Shown here: positions 17,170-25,941 of the stretch, one piece after another
Position numbering within the stretch: the stretch's first letter is position 1
Layout: the number at the start of each line of letters is the position of its first letter
From: Myxococcota bacterium
GTDB taxonomy: Bacteria > Myxococcota_A > UBA9160 > SMWR01
Assembly (NCBI GenBank): GCA_022447545.1
Contig: JAKVBI010000014.1
Coordinates: 78,920-142,919, forward strand
DNA: 64,000 nucleotides
Direction of reading: 5' to 3'
The notes under the pieces: model-generated
Told to the model about the DNA's origin: nothing
Seen by the model: the letters and a program-made list of their open reading frames with translations, nothing else
Database searches by the model: none
Made by a program: the position numbers and the translations under genes

Positions 17170-17285
17170 GGTGTGGGTTCGAAGATATCGCCGACCTGGA
17201 CGGATCGCGAACAGATCCAATACTCACGCGAGATCCGAATCGGCAGCATTCATCAACGTCAAGGCGCCCAGAGAAGCTCGTGGGA

Positions 17286-17930
17286 TCAGAAGGGAGGCGG
17301 TGCGTGGAATGTGAGGGGGGCGCCATTTCGGGGGTGAAGAAACCCCAGTTCGGTGGCGTGGAGCTTCAACTGTGCGGGGCCTGTGCCATTTCCGTATAGG
17401 GGGTCGCCGACGATTGGAATTCCGAGACCCCGCTCATGGGCAGCGTGAACCCGGAGCTGATGGGTTCGTCCTGTAATGGGGGTGAAGGCGACCCGGGTGA
17501 ATTCTCCTTCGATACCCAGGCGCTCCCAGTGGGTAATGCCCATTTTTCCGTGGATTTCATCATAGATTTGGTAGGGGCGCCGGTCGATATCGAGACGGAA
17601 AGGGAGGCGCAAAGTGCCGCATTGTTCCGAGAGTATGCCCTCCAGTAGGGCGATGTAGCGCTTGCTCGTCTGTCGACGCTGGAACTGACGTGAAAGGTTG
17701 CGGTGAGAATCACTGTCGAGAGCCACGACCATCAGTCCTGAGGTGTCCATATCGAGGCGATGAACTGCCGGCTGTTCGATGCAGTGTGGGAAGAGGTTCC
17801 GAACTCGGTTGCTGACACAGTCGGTTTTGTCGGGGCCTCGGCCTGGCACCGAGAGCAGGCCGCTGGGTTTGTTGATGACGACGAAGCAGGAATCTTCGCT
17901 GACGATGTGGAGTCCAGAGTCTATCGTCAT
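17286..17930 (-). CDS. RluA-family RNA pseudouridine synthase
   Basis: A 214-residue catalytic domain converting uridine to pseudouridine in RNA. It shows VVINKPSGLLSVPG (19-30), the catalytic motif HRLDMDTSGLMV with Asp60, YIALLEG, and the C-terminal R-T-H-Q-L-R-x-H block (GRTHQLRVHAAHERGLGI, GDPLYG). The length matches short RluA/TruC-like enzymes, without an S4 domain. ATG 17930 overlaps the previous gene's TGA (ATGA), indicating translational coupling. In some gammaproteobacteria these two regions are, as I recall, one polypeptide; here they are separate. Whether the target is rRNA or tRNA is not clear. Confidence 0.9.
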   Translation of the reverse strand: MTIDSGLHIVSEDSCFVVINKPSGLLSVPGRGPDKTDCVSNRVRNLFPHCIEQPAVHRLDMDTSGLMVVALDSDSHRNLSRQFQRRQTSKRYIALLEGILSEQCGTLRLPFRLDIDRRPYQIYDEIHGKMGITHWERLGIEGEFTRVAFTPITGRTHQLRVHAAHERGLGIPIVGDPLYGNGTGPAQLKLHATELGFLHPRNGAPLTFHAPPPF

Positions 17931-18697
17931 GACCGTCTGCAATCGTCATCATCAAGTCCGCACAATAGGAAGCCCAACAAGGGTCGGCAGCGGCTCTCAC
18001 AAACGGGGAAGAACTGGCCTCGTCGTCGATGCCGAGACGAATTTTCACCACACCAATAGAACTCTGCGAGGCCAAGGGGTCTCAGGCCGTAGCGTGCTGC
18101 GTAGTCGAGGAGTTTCGGGGCGCAGCATTCGCCGACCCCACCTGGAACGGGGGAATCATTTGACAGTGCTTTACGCAGGGGACGTGATCCGCCGCGGAAA
18201 TTGTGGAATCGATATCGCTGCTGCATCTCTTCGAAGAGGTTCTGTGAGATTTTTCTACGTTGCGCGGCACGAGCCTGATGGGCTTTTTCGTCGATGGGGA
18301 TTCGTTCGAGTTCGGCGCTCAATCGTTCGATCCGTTTTCGCGTAGGCTCGACGAGGCCATAGTAGGTGTCGGAACTGAGAATTGGGGGGACCCAGCCCTC
18401 TACCTCGCGAATTCCTCGAGGGAGCGATGAAAAGGCACGTAGAACTCGCGTTGCTCCATGCTCGTCCTGGCACTCGAGGACGCCGAACATGTTGCCTTGT
18501 TCACCCGCGAAGATTCGGTCGAACGAGAGTGCGGGGTCAGCAGATGCCTTCGAAGTGAGATAGTCGAGACGCTGGATTCGTTCGAATTCCCGCATCAATT
18601 TCAGCGCGTATATGCGCGCGTTTCCCTCTGGAAGGGAATGCTCCCGCTCGCAGTCACGGCAATAGCCAGAACAGGAAAAATCGTTCTCTCGGCTCAT
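17927..18697 (-). CDS. Cys-rich protein matching the N-terminal half of long RluA-type synthases
   Basis: A 256-residue soluble protein. It has an N-terminal C-x3-C-x2-C cluster (Cys9, Cys13, Cys16), a charged helical middle (ERLSAELERIPIDEKAHQ), and a C-terminal GECCAPKLLDYAARYGLRP, GLAEFYWCGE, FFPVCESRCRPLLGFLL region. This arrangement matches the region that precedes the pseudouridine synthase domain in long (about 550-residue) RluA-family proteins. Its stop overlaps the ATG of the synthase gene (ATGA), supporting a two-subunit enzyme. The cysteines may bind metal. The role in RNA recognition is inference. Confidence 0.8.
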   Translation of the reverse strand: MSRENDFSCSGYCRDCEREHSLPEGNARIYALKLMREFERIQRLDYLTSKASADPALSFDRIFAGEQGNMFGVLECQDEHGATRVLRAFSSLPRGIREVEGWVPPILSSDTYYGLVEPTRKRIERLSAELERIPIDEKAHQARAAQRRKISQNLFEEMQQRYRFHNFRGGSRPLRKALSNDSPVPGGVGECCAPKLLDYAARYGLRPLGLAEFYWCGENSSRHRRRGQFFPVCESRCRPLLGFLLCGLDDDDCRRS

Positions 18698-18789
18698 TCA
18701 CCCGTTTCCGTAGCGCGCAGAAGTTTTTTTCGGGGTCGGCAGTGACAGGAAGTTCGCGGTTGATGGACTGGGTCCTTCTCGACAGTCCT

Positions 18790-20343
18790 TCATACGATTT
18801 TCGATCCGGTCCGGCCCCAGTAGGTGTCTTTGATGAGTCGCTTGTAGAGTTTGCCCGTGGGAAGTCTCGGGAGTTCGTCCATGAAGTCGAGACTTCGAGG
18901 GCATTTGTAGTGGGCGATGTTCTCTCGTGCGTATGTGAGGAGTTCTTCCGCCAGGGCATCGCTCGCTTCGACTCCTGAAACGGTTTGTACGACGGCTTTG
19001 ACCTCCTCGCCCATCTCTTCGTTGGGTACGCCGATCACCGCAACATCGGCCACGCTTGGGTGCATGATCATGGCGTCTTCGATTTCCTGGGGATAGATGT
19101 TGACGCCACCGCTGATGATCATGAAAGTCGCGCGGTCCGTCAGAAACAGGAAGCCTTCTTCGTCCACATAGCCGACATCACCAAGCGCAGTCCAGTTGGG
19201 GTGCTTTGGATGCTGGGCGTCTCGGGTCTTCGTTTCATCTTTGTGATAGGAGAAATTCATCTCGGGTAATTCGAAGTAGACGATGCCCGCCTCGCCAGGA
19301 GGGAGTTCTTGTCCCTCGTCATCGCAGATGTGGATCGTTCCCAGAATGGAACGGCCCACGGTACCGGGATGAGTCAGCCATTCTTCGGGTGACGCAAGGG
19401 TGATTCCGTTCAGTTCAGTGCCACCGTAATATTCGTGGATGATCGGGCCCCACCAGTCGAGCATCTTCTGCTTCACTCCTAGGGGGCAGGGCGCGGCTGC
19501 GTGTATGGCGAAGCGATGGGAGGAGAGGTCGAAAGCGGAGAGCTCCTCCTCGGGCAATTTGATCATGCGGGTGAACATGGTGGGAACCCATTGGCTGTGG
19601 GTCACACCGAAGTCTTGTATGGCACGAAGTGCGCCAATGGGGTCGAAGCGTGGCATGAGGACGACGGTCCCTCCCAGCGCCTGGGTGCCCGTGCAGAAAC
19701 TGATGGGTGCCGTGTGGTAGAGCGGTGCGGGAGACAGGTAGGTGGTGCGTTCGTCGAAACCCCACATGGCCTTCAGCAGCGCGGCGATCGGACCTGCGTC
19801 CTCATTGATTGCTCTGCCCGATAGGGGACGGCTGATTCCCTTGGGCCTTCCTGTCGTGCCGGAGCTGTAGAGCATGAAGGTTCCAGCCGGTTGCTCGTCC
19901 AGTTCCTCGGCGGGGTATTGTGAAATGGTCTCTTCGTAGGACGAATAACCTTCCTCGACGCCGTCGGTCATGAGCCAGGTGTGGCAGTGGGTCGCGTGAG
20001 GTGGGAGTTCCCGTCCTACCTCGGCCAGATGCTTGGATGTGATGGTGACTCGAGACTGACTATTGTCGATGATGTAGCCGGCTTCTTCACCCGTCAGATA
20101 TCGATTGACGGTGGTCAGGTACAGCCCCGATCGAAGCGCCGCCCAAATCACTTCGAAATATCGAAGATTGTTTTCCATGAAGACCGAGATGTGATCGCCA
20201 GGCCGGAGCCCCAGATTCCACAGCAATTGGGCCAAACGGTTGGATCGCTCGTCGAGGTCGGCATAGCTCAATTCTTCTCCGGTGAGAGAATTGATGGCCG
20301 CGGGCTTGTTCGGGAGTTCGGCTGCCCATTTGCCGGGATACAT
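18790..20343 (-). CDS. AMP-dependent acyl-CoA synthetase/ligase
   Basis: A 517-residue ANL-family enzyme that activates a carboxylic acid to acyl-AMP and then acyl-CoA. The P-loop-like motif LYSSGTTGRPKGISRP, the HEYYGGTELNG aromatic/adenine segment, the ALGDVGYVDEEGFLFLTDR hinge region (Asp of TGD) and the catalytic Lys in LPRLPTGKLYKRLIK are all present. The group resembles FadD3/FadD-type ligases for cyclic or branched acids. The ATG at 20343 is the natural start of the fold (MYPGKWAAELPNKPAAI). It lies on the same strand as, but not tightly linked to, the sulfatase-like gene. The substrate is unknown. Confidence 0.93.
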   Translation of the reverse strand: MYPGKWAAELPNKPAAINSLTGEELSYADLDERSNRLAQLLWNLGLRPGDHISVFMENNLRYFEVIWAALRSGLYLTTVNRYLTGEEAGYIIDNSQSRVTITSKHLAEVGRELPPHATHCHTWLMTDGVEEGYSSYEETISQYPAEELDEQPAGTFMLYSSGTTGRPKGISRPLSGRAINEDAGPIAALLKAMWGFDERTTYLSPAPLYHTAPISFCTGTQALGGTVVLMPRFDPIGALRAIQDFGVTHSQWVPTMFTRMIKLPEEELSAFDLSSHRFAIHAAAPCPLGVKQKMLDWWGPIIHEYYGGTELNGITLASPEEWLTHPGTVGRSILGTIHICDDEGQELPPGEAGIVYFELPEMNFSYHKDETKTRDAQHPKHPNWTALGDVGYVDEEGFLFLTDRATFMIISGGVNIYPQEIEDAMIMHPSVADVAVIGVPNEEMGEEVKAVVQTVSGVEASDALAEELLTYARENIAHYKCPRSLDFMDELPRLPTGKLYKRLIKDTYWGRTGSKIV

Positions 20344-20540
20344 GTCGAGTCCTTTTTTGGGGTCTCTGGTTCCGAAAAGTGTCTTGCCCGTGCGAGCCCA
20401 TGACGGTTCGGGCAGATCCAGGGTAGGCGTCGGTAGAGTAACGGGTTTTCAAGAGGGGCGCGGGCAATCGTGGCACGGCCATCCCCTCGTTTGTGAGATC
20501 TCCCGTGTGGCTGGGGCGGCCACCATCGATAGGCTCGACG

Positions 20541-22217
20541 TTATTGGATGTATCCGAGAGCCTCGAGTTGTTCCAAATAGTTTTCATCGACTGGGGCCGA
20601 GGGTTCGTTGGACTCAGCTCGAAGTTTGTTCGCGACAGTCCGTTCTGTAGTCGCCTGGCGCAAACGTTCAGCGATCTCCGGAAGTTCGGACACGCGGTTG
20701 ATTCGTTCGCCCGGATCGGTCTCGAGATCGAAGAGTGCTTCCGAGAGGCCTTGCTTTCTCCAGGATCGCACGAATTTGTAGCGTTGGTCCCGCCAGCCTT
20801 CGCGTTGAAAGTGGTGGGCCATGCAGCACAGATAGGTTTCTCGAGGAGCATTTTCTTCACCTCGAACAAGGCTCAGAAGGCTGCGGGATTGGATGCTGGG
20901 TGGTAGCTCCAGGCCGAAGTATTCGATCAGGGTTGCGAAGACATCCTGCAGGGGGACCTGAAACGGGATCCGTAAACCTTTCGGGATGTCTGGCCCGACG
21001 AAAATGAGGGGTACCCGTAGTACGTCTTCAAAGAGAGTTCGGCCGTGGAACGCAAAGTGGTCGTCTTCGAAACCCTCGCCGTGATCGCTCGTGATCACGA
21101 TCAGCGTGTTTTCGAGGAGTCCCCGTTCCTCGAGGGTTTCGAGGAAGGTTCCAATGCGCTCGTCGACATAGGCGATCCCCGAGGCGTACTTGGCCTTTTG
21201 TTTCTCGACTGCCCCCATGCCGGGCTCCACGAATTCATCGTGGAAGTAGGGGTCGTGGGCTTCGAAGGTGTGGAAGAGCAGGAAAAAGGGTTTTTCGGGG
21301 TGTTTGCGGAGCCACCGATCCGTCGCCTCGAGGTTGGACTCGAGGTCGCGGTGGATTCTTTTTCTCACCCGATGTTCGTGGTAGAGGTAGAAGCCGTCGC
21401 TGAATCCATTGGTGGATGTCATGGTCATGGTTCCTGTGAATGCGACGGTCAGGTATCCAGCCTGTTGGAAGAGTTCGGCAAGGGTGGTGAATCCACGATC
21501 GAGTCGCGGTGTAAAGTTCGCGAATTCGTCCATTCCGAGGATGTTGGGGTCGAGTCCCGTGAAGAGCGCCATATGAGATGGAACGGTCCATGGACTCGGA
21601 GCGATGACGGCTTCGAAGAGCGTGCCTCGGTCGGCGAGCAAGTCGATGGCTGGAGAGGTTGCATGGCGATCATAGCCGTAGGTGTTCAGGTAGTCGGCTC
21701 GCAGTGTGTCGATCGAGATCAAGATGAGGTTGCGGGCTGAAGCATCGCCCAACCAGGCAGGTCGACTGATTGAGACGCTCCGAATGGCTTGAGGCGGAGT
21801 GACTCCGATTCTCAGAGTGTGGGCGTCCGAGGGAACGTCGAAGGCAACATCGTGCCAAGTGTCTCGCCTTGCTTCGATCCGTTGATCGAGCAGGATTTCC
21901 ACAGGGGAAGGTCCCAGGGTCTCGACGATCAACCGGGTCTCGGGCGGGGTTTCGTCGGTGGACGCATAGCCCACCAAGGCCCGCTTGGTTCCGCCTGGGA
22001 CGGTCTGAGGCCCAACGGCCATCAGGGTTCGGGTCTCGGTCCCCAGTTTGTGCTCGTCGTCGCCCAGCCTCAGGTTGGGCCGCCGTGGTTTCTTTTCGGG
22101 GGTTTCAGCGGCCTTTGCCGGCTTCGGTTGAGAGGCGGGCGGCTCCGCTGATTGGAGGTCTGGAGAGCACCCAGTGACGAGCGACACAGCGCAGGCGCTC
22201 GCTAACCAGTGCCTCAT
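20541..22217 (-). CDS. Sulfatase-fold (alkaline-phosphatase superfamily) lipoprotein
   Basis: A 558-residue exported protein. The N-terminus has a lipobox (VSLVTGC, Cys17), followed by a Pro/Lys-rich linker, a beta-rich domain (about 60-155) and the sulfatase domain (LILISIDTLRADYL; Asp170). The nucleophile region reads APSPWTVPSHMALFTG, so Thr211 stands where sulfatases have the formylglycine-forming Cys or Ser, and His replaces Arg. The second metal site is VITSDHGEGFEDDHF. It may be a phosphotransferase/phosphodiesterase or a non-formylglycine hydrolase anchored in an envelope membrane. The C-terminus YLEQLEALGYIQ is typical of this subgroup. Confidence 0.88.
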   Translation of the reverse strand: MRHWLASACAVSLVTGCSPDLQSAEPPASQPKPAKAAETPEKKPRRPNLRLGDDEHKLGTETRTLMAVGPQTVPGGTKRALVGYASTDETPPETRLIVETLGPSPVEILLDQRIEARRDTWHDVAFDVPSDAHTLRIGVTPPQAIRSVSISRPAWLGDASARNLILISIDTLRADYLNTYGYDRHATSPAIDLLADRGTLFEAVIAPSPWTVPSHMALFTGLDPNILGMDEFANFTPRLDRGFTTLAELFQQAGYLTVAFTGTMTMTSTNGFSDGFYLYHEHRVRKRIHRDLESNLEATDRWLRKHPEKPFFLLFHTFEAHDPYFHDEFVEPGMGAVEKQKAKYASGIAYVDERIGTFLETLEERGLLENTLIVITSDHGEGFEDDHFAFHGRTLFEDVLRVPLIFVGPDIPKGLRIPFQVPLQDVFATLIEYFGLELPPSIQSRSLLSLVRGEENAPRETYLCCMAHHFQREGWRDQRYKFVRSWRKQGLSEALFDLETDPGERINRVSELPEIAERLRQATTERTVANKLRAESNEPSAPVDENYLEQLEALGYIQ

Positions 22218-22484
22218 GGCGTCAGTTTAGCAAGCAATCTCCGCTCCTCTCGACCCGATACCCCGCGATTCGACGACGAAGAGGAACGTCCCAGTGCCCA
22301 GGACCATGAAGTTGCCCTGTGTCGCCTGGGCGCTTTTGGGATTGTGGACGACTCGAAGGCCGGGAGATGCTTCTTGAGGGTGCCCGGAGGGAGTTCGGAG
22401 ATCGCCGGGGGAGTTCGGTGGATCCACCTGGGGTTTGGCTCTGTCCGGTGCCACTCTCTTTGTTGCGTTCTCCCTCAGGTTTCT

Positions 22485-22934
22485 TCAGGCGTCCGGCCCG
22501 TCAGGAAATACGAGTTCCTCGTAACGGCTCTCGATTCTCCACCCCTCTGCCGTATGTGTGAGTTCGTCGTTGTAGAAGAGTGCAGTCCAGGTCCATGCCA
22601 GCTTTCCCATCCGCTGCATCTTTACGCAGCAGAGAACGGGCATCCGTGTCCGCGCTCGATCCCCCTCCAGTTCGAGGCGCAGGCCGCCAGAGAATCGAAT
22701 CGCTTTGGGCATGTCGACCGAAAGGGCTGCGAGCCAGCGGCGGTATTCCGGGTATCGGCGTTTGGGTTCGCCAAAATCCGACAGGTCGACGATGGCGTCG
22801 CTGGTGAACGTCGTGTCATAAGTGTTCCAGTCGTGGGTCTCCGCAGCAGACAGTTGCCGGTCGTAGAGATCTTCGATCGAAAAGCGGTCGCGGATCGCCT
22901 CGGGAGACCAATGCCGGTCGGATGATCTGTTCAT
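22485..22934 (-). CDS. SnoaL/NTF2-like polyketide-cyclase-fold protein
   Basis: A 149-residue SnoaL_4-like protein: FSIEDLYDRQLSAAETHDWNTYDTTF opens the helical part with the D-x-x-x-F dyad, and later strands include GLRLELEGDRARTRMP and WRIESRYEEL. Proteins of this group are small alpha+beta barrels acting as isomerases, dehydratases or binding proteins in steroid and aromatic degradation. ATG 22934 has a strong GGAGGGGGG seven bases upstream and is preferred over the longer frame. Its function is only known at fold level. Confidence 0.82.
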   Translation of the reverse strand: MNRSSDRHWSPEAIRDRFSIEDLYDRQLSAAETHDWNTYDTTFTSDAIVDLSDFGEPKRRYPEYRRWLAALSVDMPKAIRFSGGLRLELEGDRARTRMPVLCCVKMQRMGKLAWTWTALFYNDELTHTAEGWRIESRYEELVFPDGPDA

Positions 22935-23296
22935 CTGGATTCCCCCCTCCTTGCAGAGAGCCAATCTGGGAGCCGTCGGGAACCGTGACACAGCGGGAGG
23001 CGTTTCCACACCTTCGTCCGAAAGGATCCCTTCTCCTGTGTCGGGCTCGGCCGGGGAGGGCGGGATGGACGACGGCGGGCAGGTCTGGCCCTGATCGCTG
23101 GCTCAGCGTCGGTTCGGCTCCTCCTTCATCGAGGTCGGAGTTGAGTGTGGCGGATTCCAATCGCGAGAGTAGGGCAGTTCCGTGCCTGCTCTGTACAGGC
23201 TAGGGTCCGTGCCGTACTATTCAGTTCAGTAACCGGAATTCTGCGGGCCCCCGGGAGTCTTCCCGTGCATCCCATCAGAGATTTAGATCCGCTCCC
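22935..23296. other. Divergent intergenic spacer (362 bases)
   Basis: This spacer separates the divergent SnoaL and MFS/spermidine-synthase genes and must contain both promoters. It holds the Shine-Dalgarno of the SnoaL gene at its left edge. I see no coding potential with a start, no tRNA, and no clear hairpin or repeat. Confidence 0.6.
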
Positions 23297-25852
23297 ATGA
23301 CACCGAAGGCGTCGTCGACCCGTCTCGCAATTCTGACGGTTTTCTTCGTTTCGGGTGCTGCGGGACTCGTCTACGAAGTCGTGTGGATGCGCTGGCTTTC
23401 TCTCGTCTTCGGCGTGTCGATTTATGCCGCCGCGACGGTGCTTGCGTCCTTCATGGGTGGTCTTGCCCTCGGGAGCTATCTGTTCGGTCGTTGGATCGAT
23501 CGGGGCGCGCACCCTCTGTACATGTATGCCGCACTTGAGGCCGCGATCGGGGTTTATGCCCTTTTCGTCCCACTGCTATTCGAATCTCTGCGAGGGCCGG
23601 TCACGGCTCTGCATCAACTCGAACTGTCGTATCCGCTCTTTGCTTTTTTGAGGGCTCTGATTACGGGCGGTGTGCTGCTCCTGCCCACCGTATTCATGGG
23701 CGGTACGTTCCCAATCCTGGTTCGGCTTTTCGTGGAGCGCGAATCCGACATCGGCAGGCGATCGGGGCTTCTCTATTTCATCAACACTGCAGGGGGCGTT
23801 GCTGGCTGTCTGCTCGCGGGTTTCGTGTTGATCGAAAACTTTGGCCTCCGGGGTACGACGTATGTCGCTGCGGCTGCGAATTTCGCCGTGGCCGCCATCG
23901 CCGCAGGGCTTGCGCATCTGAAGTTGTCTGGCGAGGAGAGGCCTCCGAGCACTGCCTCGATCGAAGGCGAAAATCCGAATCGCCTGCCCGCCGTGGCGGT
24001 GCGCACGGCGCTGGTCTGCATCGGCGTATCGGGTTTCGCGTCTCTTGCCTACGAGGTGCTCTGGACCCGGGCCCTCGTGCGCTACCTCTTCAACAGCACC
24101 TACGCGTTCACCACGATGTTGTCCACCTTCCTTGCTGGAATCGCGGTGGGGAGCGCGATCTATACCCGATGGATCAGTCGAACCACTCAGCCGATGCTGT
24201 GGTTTGCCGGCCTCCAACTCGCCATTGGGTTCGGCTTTGTGCTCTCTCATTTGATGTTTTCCAATCTCATCGAAGTCGCGGATTCGGTCGTCAGTTCGGA
24301 GGTTCAGGGCTTCAGCCATTCCGTGATTGTCATGTTTACTCGGGCGGCACTGATTCTCTTCCTCCCCACTGTATTCCTGGGGGCCACGCTTCCTCTCGCC
24401 ACGTCGATCTGTACACGTGGAATCGAGGCCGTGGGCCACGGCCTCGGTCGTGTGTACGCGGTCAACACGACGGGGGCGATCCTCGGTTCACTGGGATGTT
24501 CATTTGCACTCATTCCGCTTCTGGGGATGCACGGAACTCTGATCGTTCTGGTGGGCTTGAATCTTGGCATGGCAGCACTGCTCGTGTGTGCTTCGTCTCG
24601 AGGCCCGGGTTACGGGATGATGGCTTCAGGATTGGCCCTCGTCGTTCTCGCTGTGACGATCTATGCGCTTCCCTCGGATCTCTTTCGACGGACCCTTCTT
24701 CAGCCGAATTCCCGTTTCGTCTTCTATGAGGAAGGCGCGACCGACACCATCGGAGTGATGGAATACACCGCAGACTGGGCGCGGGGGCATCGTGCAGTCG
24801 TATACGAGGATCAACGGGGAACCTCGGCGACCATGATGTACAGCTTCAATTTCTTCGCAGGCCACCTCCCGTTGCTTTTGCATCCTGGAACCCCGCGAGA
24901 GGTACTGCACATCTGTTTTGGGGTCGGCAACAGTCTTTCGGCTGCGGCGATGCATTCAACGGTCGAACGCATCGACAACGTAGAACTCAGTTCTCACGTG
25001 TTGGAGGCGGGGCCCTATTTCTGGACCAATGGCAATGTGTTGGCGAGCCCGAAGGTCAATACGATCGTTGAAGACGGCCGTACCTTCGTGATGGCCACGG
25101 AAAACAAGTACGACGTGATCATGCTGGAGCCTCCGGAAATCTTCACGGGTGGAGTCATCAATCTCTACACACGGGACTTCTACCTAGATGCTGCCAAACG
25201 TCTCCGCGAGGACGGGGTAATGCTTCAGTGGGTTCCTGTTGGGGCCGGTACCCTCGAAGACGAGCGGATGCTTTTCCGGGCTTTCAGCGACGCCTTTCCC
25301 CACGCAACCGCGTGGCAGCAGTTTCGTGGCGGAGCGATTCTGCTGATTGGTACAAAAATCCCCCTCGAAATCGATTATCAACGCCTCGCGAGGCGAATGC
25401 AGATCCCCGAGATCAAACGGGACCTCGACCTGATTCCCGTGCTGAGCCCCGACCATTTGCTTTCATACTTCATCTTTGACGAGTCGAGTCTGCGGGAATT
25501 CGGGAGTGGGGTGGAGCCCGTTACTGAAGATCGTACGGTTCTCGATTTCAGCATGCCCCGGTATGCGGGTTCTGGATTCGGTTTTGGCTCCTACGGTTCT
25601 TGGAGTCGACGATCTCCCACACCCTTGGACAGTTCCATCGATACGTTCAAAGAGCGGGGTTGGTACTTCTTCAAGAACAGGAAACCCGTCACTCCTCTTC
25701 TCAGGAATTTCGGGGGTGAAGATCCGGAGAGCGTGGCCGAGCGAATCGAGGCTTTCAATCAGAGGCCTGCGGTTCAAACGGGAAGTCCTCTTCCGCCCCG
25801 CGATTGGAAGCGACCCCCGTTCGCTCCCATGCCCAGATGGATCTTCGAGTAG
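23297..25852 (+). CDS. Fused MFS/polyamine aminopropyltransferase-like membrane protein
   Basis: An 851-residue protein. The first about 460 residues hold roughly 12-14 membrane helices in two similar halves: GAAGLVYEVVWMRWLSLVFG near the start and GFASLAYEVLWTRALVRYLF in the middle. A soluble spermidine-synthase-like Rossmann domain follows, with ICFGVGNSLSAAAMH as the SAM-binding loop, VEDGRTFVMATENKYDVIML and the INLYTRDFY segment. The usual substrate Asp appears as Glu in MLEPPEIF. This fused family is common in deltaproteobacteria; its product is not established. The C-terminal 60 residues are proline-rich. No close operon partner exists on this strand. Confidence 0.9.
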   Translation: MTPKASSTRLAILTVFFVSGAAGLVYEVVWMRWLSLVFGVSIYAAATVLASFMGGLALGSYLFGRWIDRGAHPLYMYAALEAAIGVYALFVPLLFESLRGPVTALHQLELSYPLFAFLRALITGGVLLLPTVFMGGTFPILVRLFVERESDIGRRSGLLYFINTAGGVAGCLLAGFVLIENFGLRGTTYVAAAANFAVAAIAAGLAHLKLSGEERPPSTASIEGENPNRLPAVAVRTALVCIGVSGFASLAYEVLWTRALVRYLFNSTYAFTTMLSTFLAGIAVGSAIYTRWISRTTQPMLWFAGLQLAIGFGFVLSHLMFSNLIEVADSVVSSEVQGFSHSVIVMFTRAALILFLPTVFLGATLPLATSICTRGIEAVGHGLGRVYAVNTTGAILGSLGCSFALIPLLGMHGTLIVLVGLNLGMAALLVCASSRGPGYGMMASGLALVVLAVTIYALPSDLFRRTLLQPNSRFVFYEEGATDTIGVMEYTADWARGHRAVVYEDQRGTSATMMYSFNFFAGHLPLLLHPGTPREVLHICFGVGNSLSAAAMHSTVERIDNVELSSHVLEAGPYFWTNGNVLASPKVNTIVEDGRTFVMATENKYDVIMLEPPEIFTGGVINLYTRDFYLDAAKRLREDGVMLQWVPVGAGTLEDERMLFRAFSDAFPHATAWQQFRGGAILLIGTKIPLEIDYQRLARRMQIPEIKRDLDLIPVLSPDHLLSYFIFDESSLREFGSGVEPVTEDRTVLDFSMPRYAGSGFGFGSYGSWSRRSPTPLDSSIDTFKERGWYFFKNRKPVTPLLRNFGGEDPESVAERIEAFNQRPAVQTGSPLPPRDWKRPPFAPMPRWIFE

Positions 25853-25941
25853 AGGCCAGGACTCTCGCAGACCTGCCGGAAATTGCTGGGCCCGAAAAGA
25901 CTGCGAAGATGCGATGGCACTGTGCAGGGGAGAGACGCGTT

